Shown piece after piece: positions 62,672 to 64,000 of a DNA stretch of 64,000 bases; position 1 is the stretch's first letter, and every line of letters starts with the position of its first letter. The translations under genes and the position numbers were made by a program. The stretch is from positions 2,108,001-2,172,000 of the forward strand of contig OZ257134.1 in NCBI GenBank assembly GCA_965279065.1, given 5' to 3'. The notes beneath the pieces are model-generated. The model searched no databases. It saw only the letters and a list, made by a program, of their open reading frames with translations, and was not told where the DNA came from. The DNA comes from JAKAXS01 sp965279065 (GTDB lineage: Bacteria; Pseudomonadota; Alphaproteobacteria; Rhizobiales; Hyphomicrobiaceae).

Positions 62672-64000
62672 CTATTCGGCCGGCTGCGGCTGCAGCGTCA
62701 CGCTACCTTCGCCGGCATGGGCATGGCGGGCGCCGATCAGCGAATACACCGTGGGGATGACGAACAGCGTCAGCAGCGTGCCAAGCGACATGCCGCCCAC
62801 GATCACCCAGCCGATCTGCTGGCGGCTTTCCGCACCGGCACCCTCGGCCAGCGCCAGCGGCAGAGCGCCAAGCACCATCGCCCCCGTCGTCATCAGGATC
62901 GGTCGCAACCGAAGTGTCGCCGCCTCGATGACCGCCGCGATGCGCTCCTTGCCGTGCCGTTCCTGCTGCTGGTTGGCAAACTCCACGATCAGGATACCGT
63001 GCTTGGTGATGAGACCAACCAGCGTCACGAGACCGATCTGCGAATAAACGTTGAGCGTGCCGCCGGCCAGATACAGGGCTCCAAGCGCGCCCGTCATCGA
63101 CAACGGTACGGTGAGCATGATGATGACCGGATCGCGGAAGCTTTCGAACTGCGCCGCCAGCACCAGATAGATGAAGCCCAGTGCCAGCACGAACACCAGG
63201 GCGAGGCTTTGCCCCGAGGCCCGGTAGTCGCGGCTCTGACCGTTGAGATCGGTCTGCACGTTCGCCGGCAGCACCTCGCGCGCCGTCGCCTCCAGGAACG
63301 TCAGTGCGTCCCCCAGTGCGACGCCAGGCCCGAGGTTCGCCGTGATCGTCACCGACCGCAGCTGGTTGAAGCGCTTCAGCTCCTTCGGCGCCACCGCCTC
63401 GCGCACCTTGGCGATATTCGACAGCTGCACCATGTCTCCACCCGGCGCCCGCAGGAAGATCGTCGCCAGCGTCTCTGGCGACGCCCGTTCCTCATCCGCC
63501 AGCTGCACGAAGACATCGTACTGCTCGCCGTTCTGTTCAAAGCGCGTCACCTGCCGCCCACCCAGCAGCGTCTCTAAAGTACGACCGACGACGGTGACAT
63601 CGATGCCGAGGTCGGCGATTTTCGGACGATCGAGATCGATGCGGAATTCCGGCGTGTTGAGCTTGAGGTCCGTATCGACGCTTTCCAGCCCCGGATACTG
63701 ACTGATCCGCTCCATCATCTTGTCGACGTAGCCCTGCAGCTCCTCGTACGTGCCAGATGTCTGGATCACGAACTCGATCGGCCGTGCCGCACCGCGTTGC
63801 CCGAACGAACCCGGATTGTTGGCGAATGCCTGCACGCCGGGAATGCGCCTCAGTTTGGGACCGATCTCCTCGGCCAACTGCTGTTGTTTGACGGTACGCA
63901 CGTCCCAGTCTTTGAGGCGGGCGCTGATGAAGAACTGCGACACGTCCGGCTGGCCATTGATGACGAGCCGCGATGTCACTTCCGGTATCTGCGACAGGAT
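62672..64000 (-). CDS. RND-family efflux pump inner-membrane protein (N-terminal part outside window)
   Basis: The frame remains open to the right edge, so only the C-terminal 442 residues are present. It shows the AcrB/MdtB-type second half: PN/PC porter segments (VIQTSGTYEELQGYVDKMM, FVQLADEERASPETLATIFLRAPGG), TM7 onwards (SLALVFVLALGFIYLVLAAQFESFRDPVIIMLTVPLSMTGA), the motif GLVTLVGLITKHGILIVEFANQ, and a closing TLLTLFVIPTVYSLIG. It exports drugs or other toxic compounds with a membrane-fusion protein and outer-membrane channel, whose genes would lie to the right. The substrate is not assigned. Confidence 0.93.
   Translation of the reverse strand: MLSQIPEVTSRLVINGQPDVSQFFISARLKDWDVRTVKQQQLAEEIGPKLRRIPGVQAFANNPGSFGQRGAARPIEFVIQTSGTYEELQGYVDKMMERISQYPGLESVDTDLKLNTPEFRIDLDRPKIADLGIDVTVVGRTLETLLGGRQVTRFEQNGEQYDVFVQLADEERASPETLATIFLRAPGGDMVQLSNIAKVREAVAPKELKRFNQLRSVTITANLGPGVALGDALTFLEATAREVLPANVQTDLNGQSRDYRASGQSLALVFVLALGFIYLVLAAQFESFRDPVIIMLTVPLSMTGALGALYLAGGTLNVYSQIGLVTLVGLITKHGILIVEFANQQQERHGKERIAAVIEAATLRLRPILMTTGAMVLGALPLALAEGAGAESRQQIGWVIVGGMSLGTLLTLFVIPTVYSLIGARHAHAGEGSVTLQPQPAE

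Overview
The window reads as chromosomal DNA of a high-GC alphaproteobacterium, most likely in the Hyphomicrobiales and probably a methylotroph. Support comes from the RcdA-type DUF1465 protein, DUF1192, PhyR, an IalB-like secreted protein, the dnaG-rpoD-YqeY-carA neighbourhood, the alphaproteobacterial-style DnaG zinc-finger remnant, and a left-edge cluster of families that accompany PQQ-dependent (quinoprotein) alcohol oxidation. No rRNA, prophage, transposase or CRISPR array was seen. The genus is an inference.

Layout. 1-5.7 kb: quinoprotein-associated periplasmic genes (YVTN beta-propeller, WD40 propeller, fused SoxYZ-like carrier, a truncated vWA gene) around a NarX/UhpB-type kinase and LuxR-type regulator. 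6-7 kb: tRNA-Ser and a GntR/UTRA regulator. 7-14.7 kb: a dense signalling island made of a PhcB-like SAM methyltransferase, a six-TM hybrid kinase with two kinase cores, two receiver proteins with kinase or pseudokinase C-termini, and a divergent receiver protein with an LqsR-like layout. The gene content resembles the Ralstonia phcBSRQ system for 3-hydroxy fatty-acid methyl-ester signalling, and it is the most interesting part of the window. 14.7-15.6 kb: phyR without nepR or ecfG beside it, with an EcfG-type promoter match upstream on the opposite strand. 15.8-25.3 kb: CitE/malyl-CoA-lyase-like enzyme, DsrE protein, an acyl-CoA ligase coupled to a YejA-like binding protein, IalB-like protein, HspQ, an MMPL transporter and TusA. 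25.3-25.8 kb: tRNA-Val followed by a GIY-YIG nuclease gene between 43-bp near-identical repeats.

26-33.4 kb: metabolic and small-protein genes (ODC-type decarboxylase, SIMPL protein, carbon-nitrogen hydrolase, GNAT, YjbQ, GreB-like, deoxyribosyltransferase-like). 33.4-40.3 kb: rpoD, dnaG, an unrecognised gene, YqeY, and divergent carA. 40.4-46.5 kb: a secreted protein, a CAU tRNA, a cyclophilin-like protein, a ketosynthase-ACP pair, and a fadD-merR-cupin run. 46.5-50.7 kb: galE, galU and a MotA/OmpA-like membrane pair. 50.8-64 kb: an OmpR-type two-component system, DUF4349, an ABC exporter, rpmE, rcdA, DUF1192, a quinone oxidoreductase, a HAD phosphatase, a degenerate EAL protein, a degenerate SDR and the C-terminal part of an RND pump.

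Working together: the left edge probably senses and supports periplasmic alcohol oxidation. The signalling island probably makes and senses a diffusible lipid-like signal. The dnaG/rpoD block is housekeeping. All functional statements rest on motif and family recognition by eye; no database search was possible.
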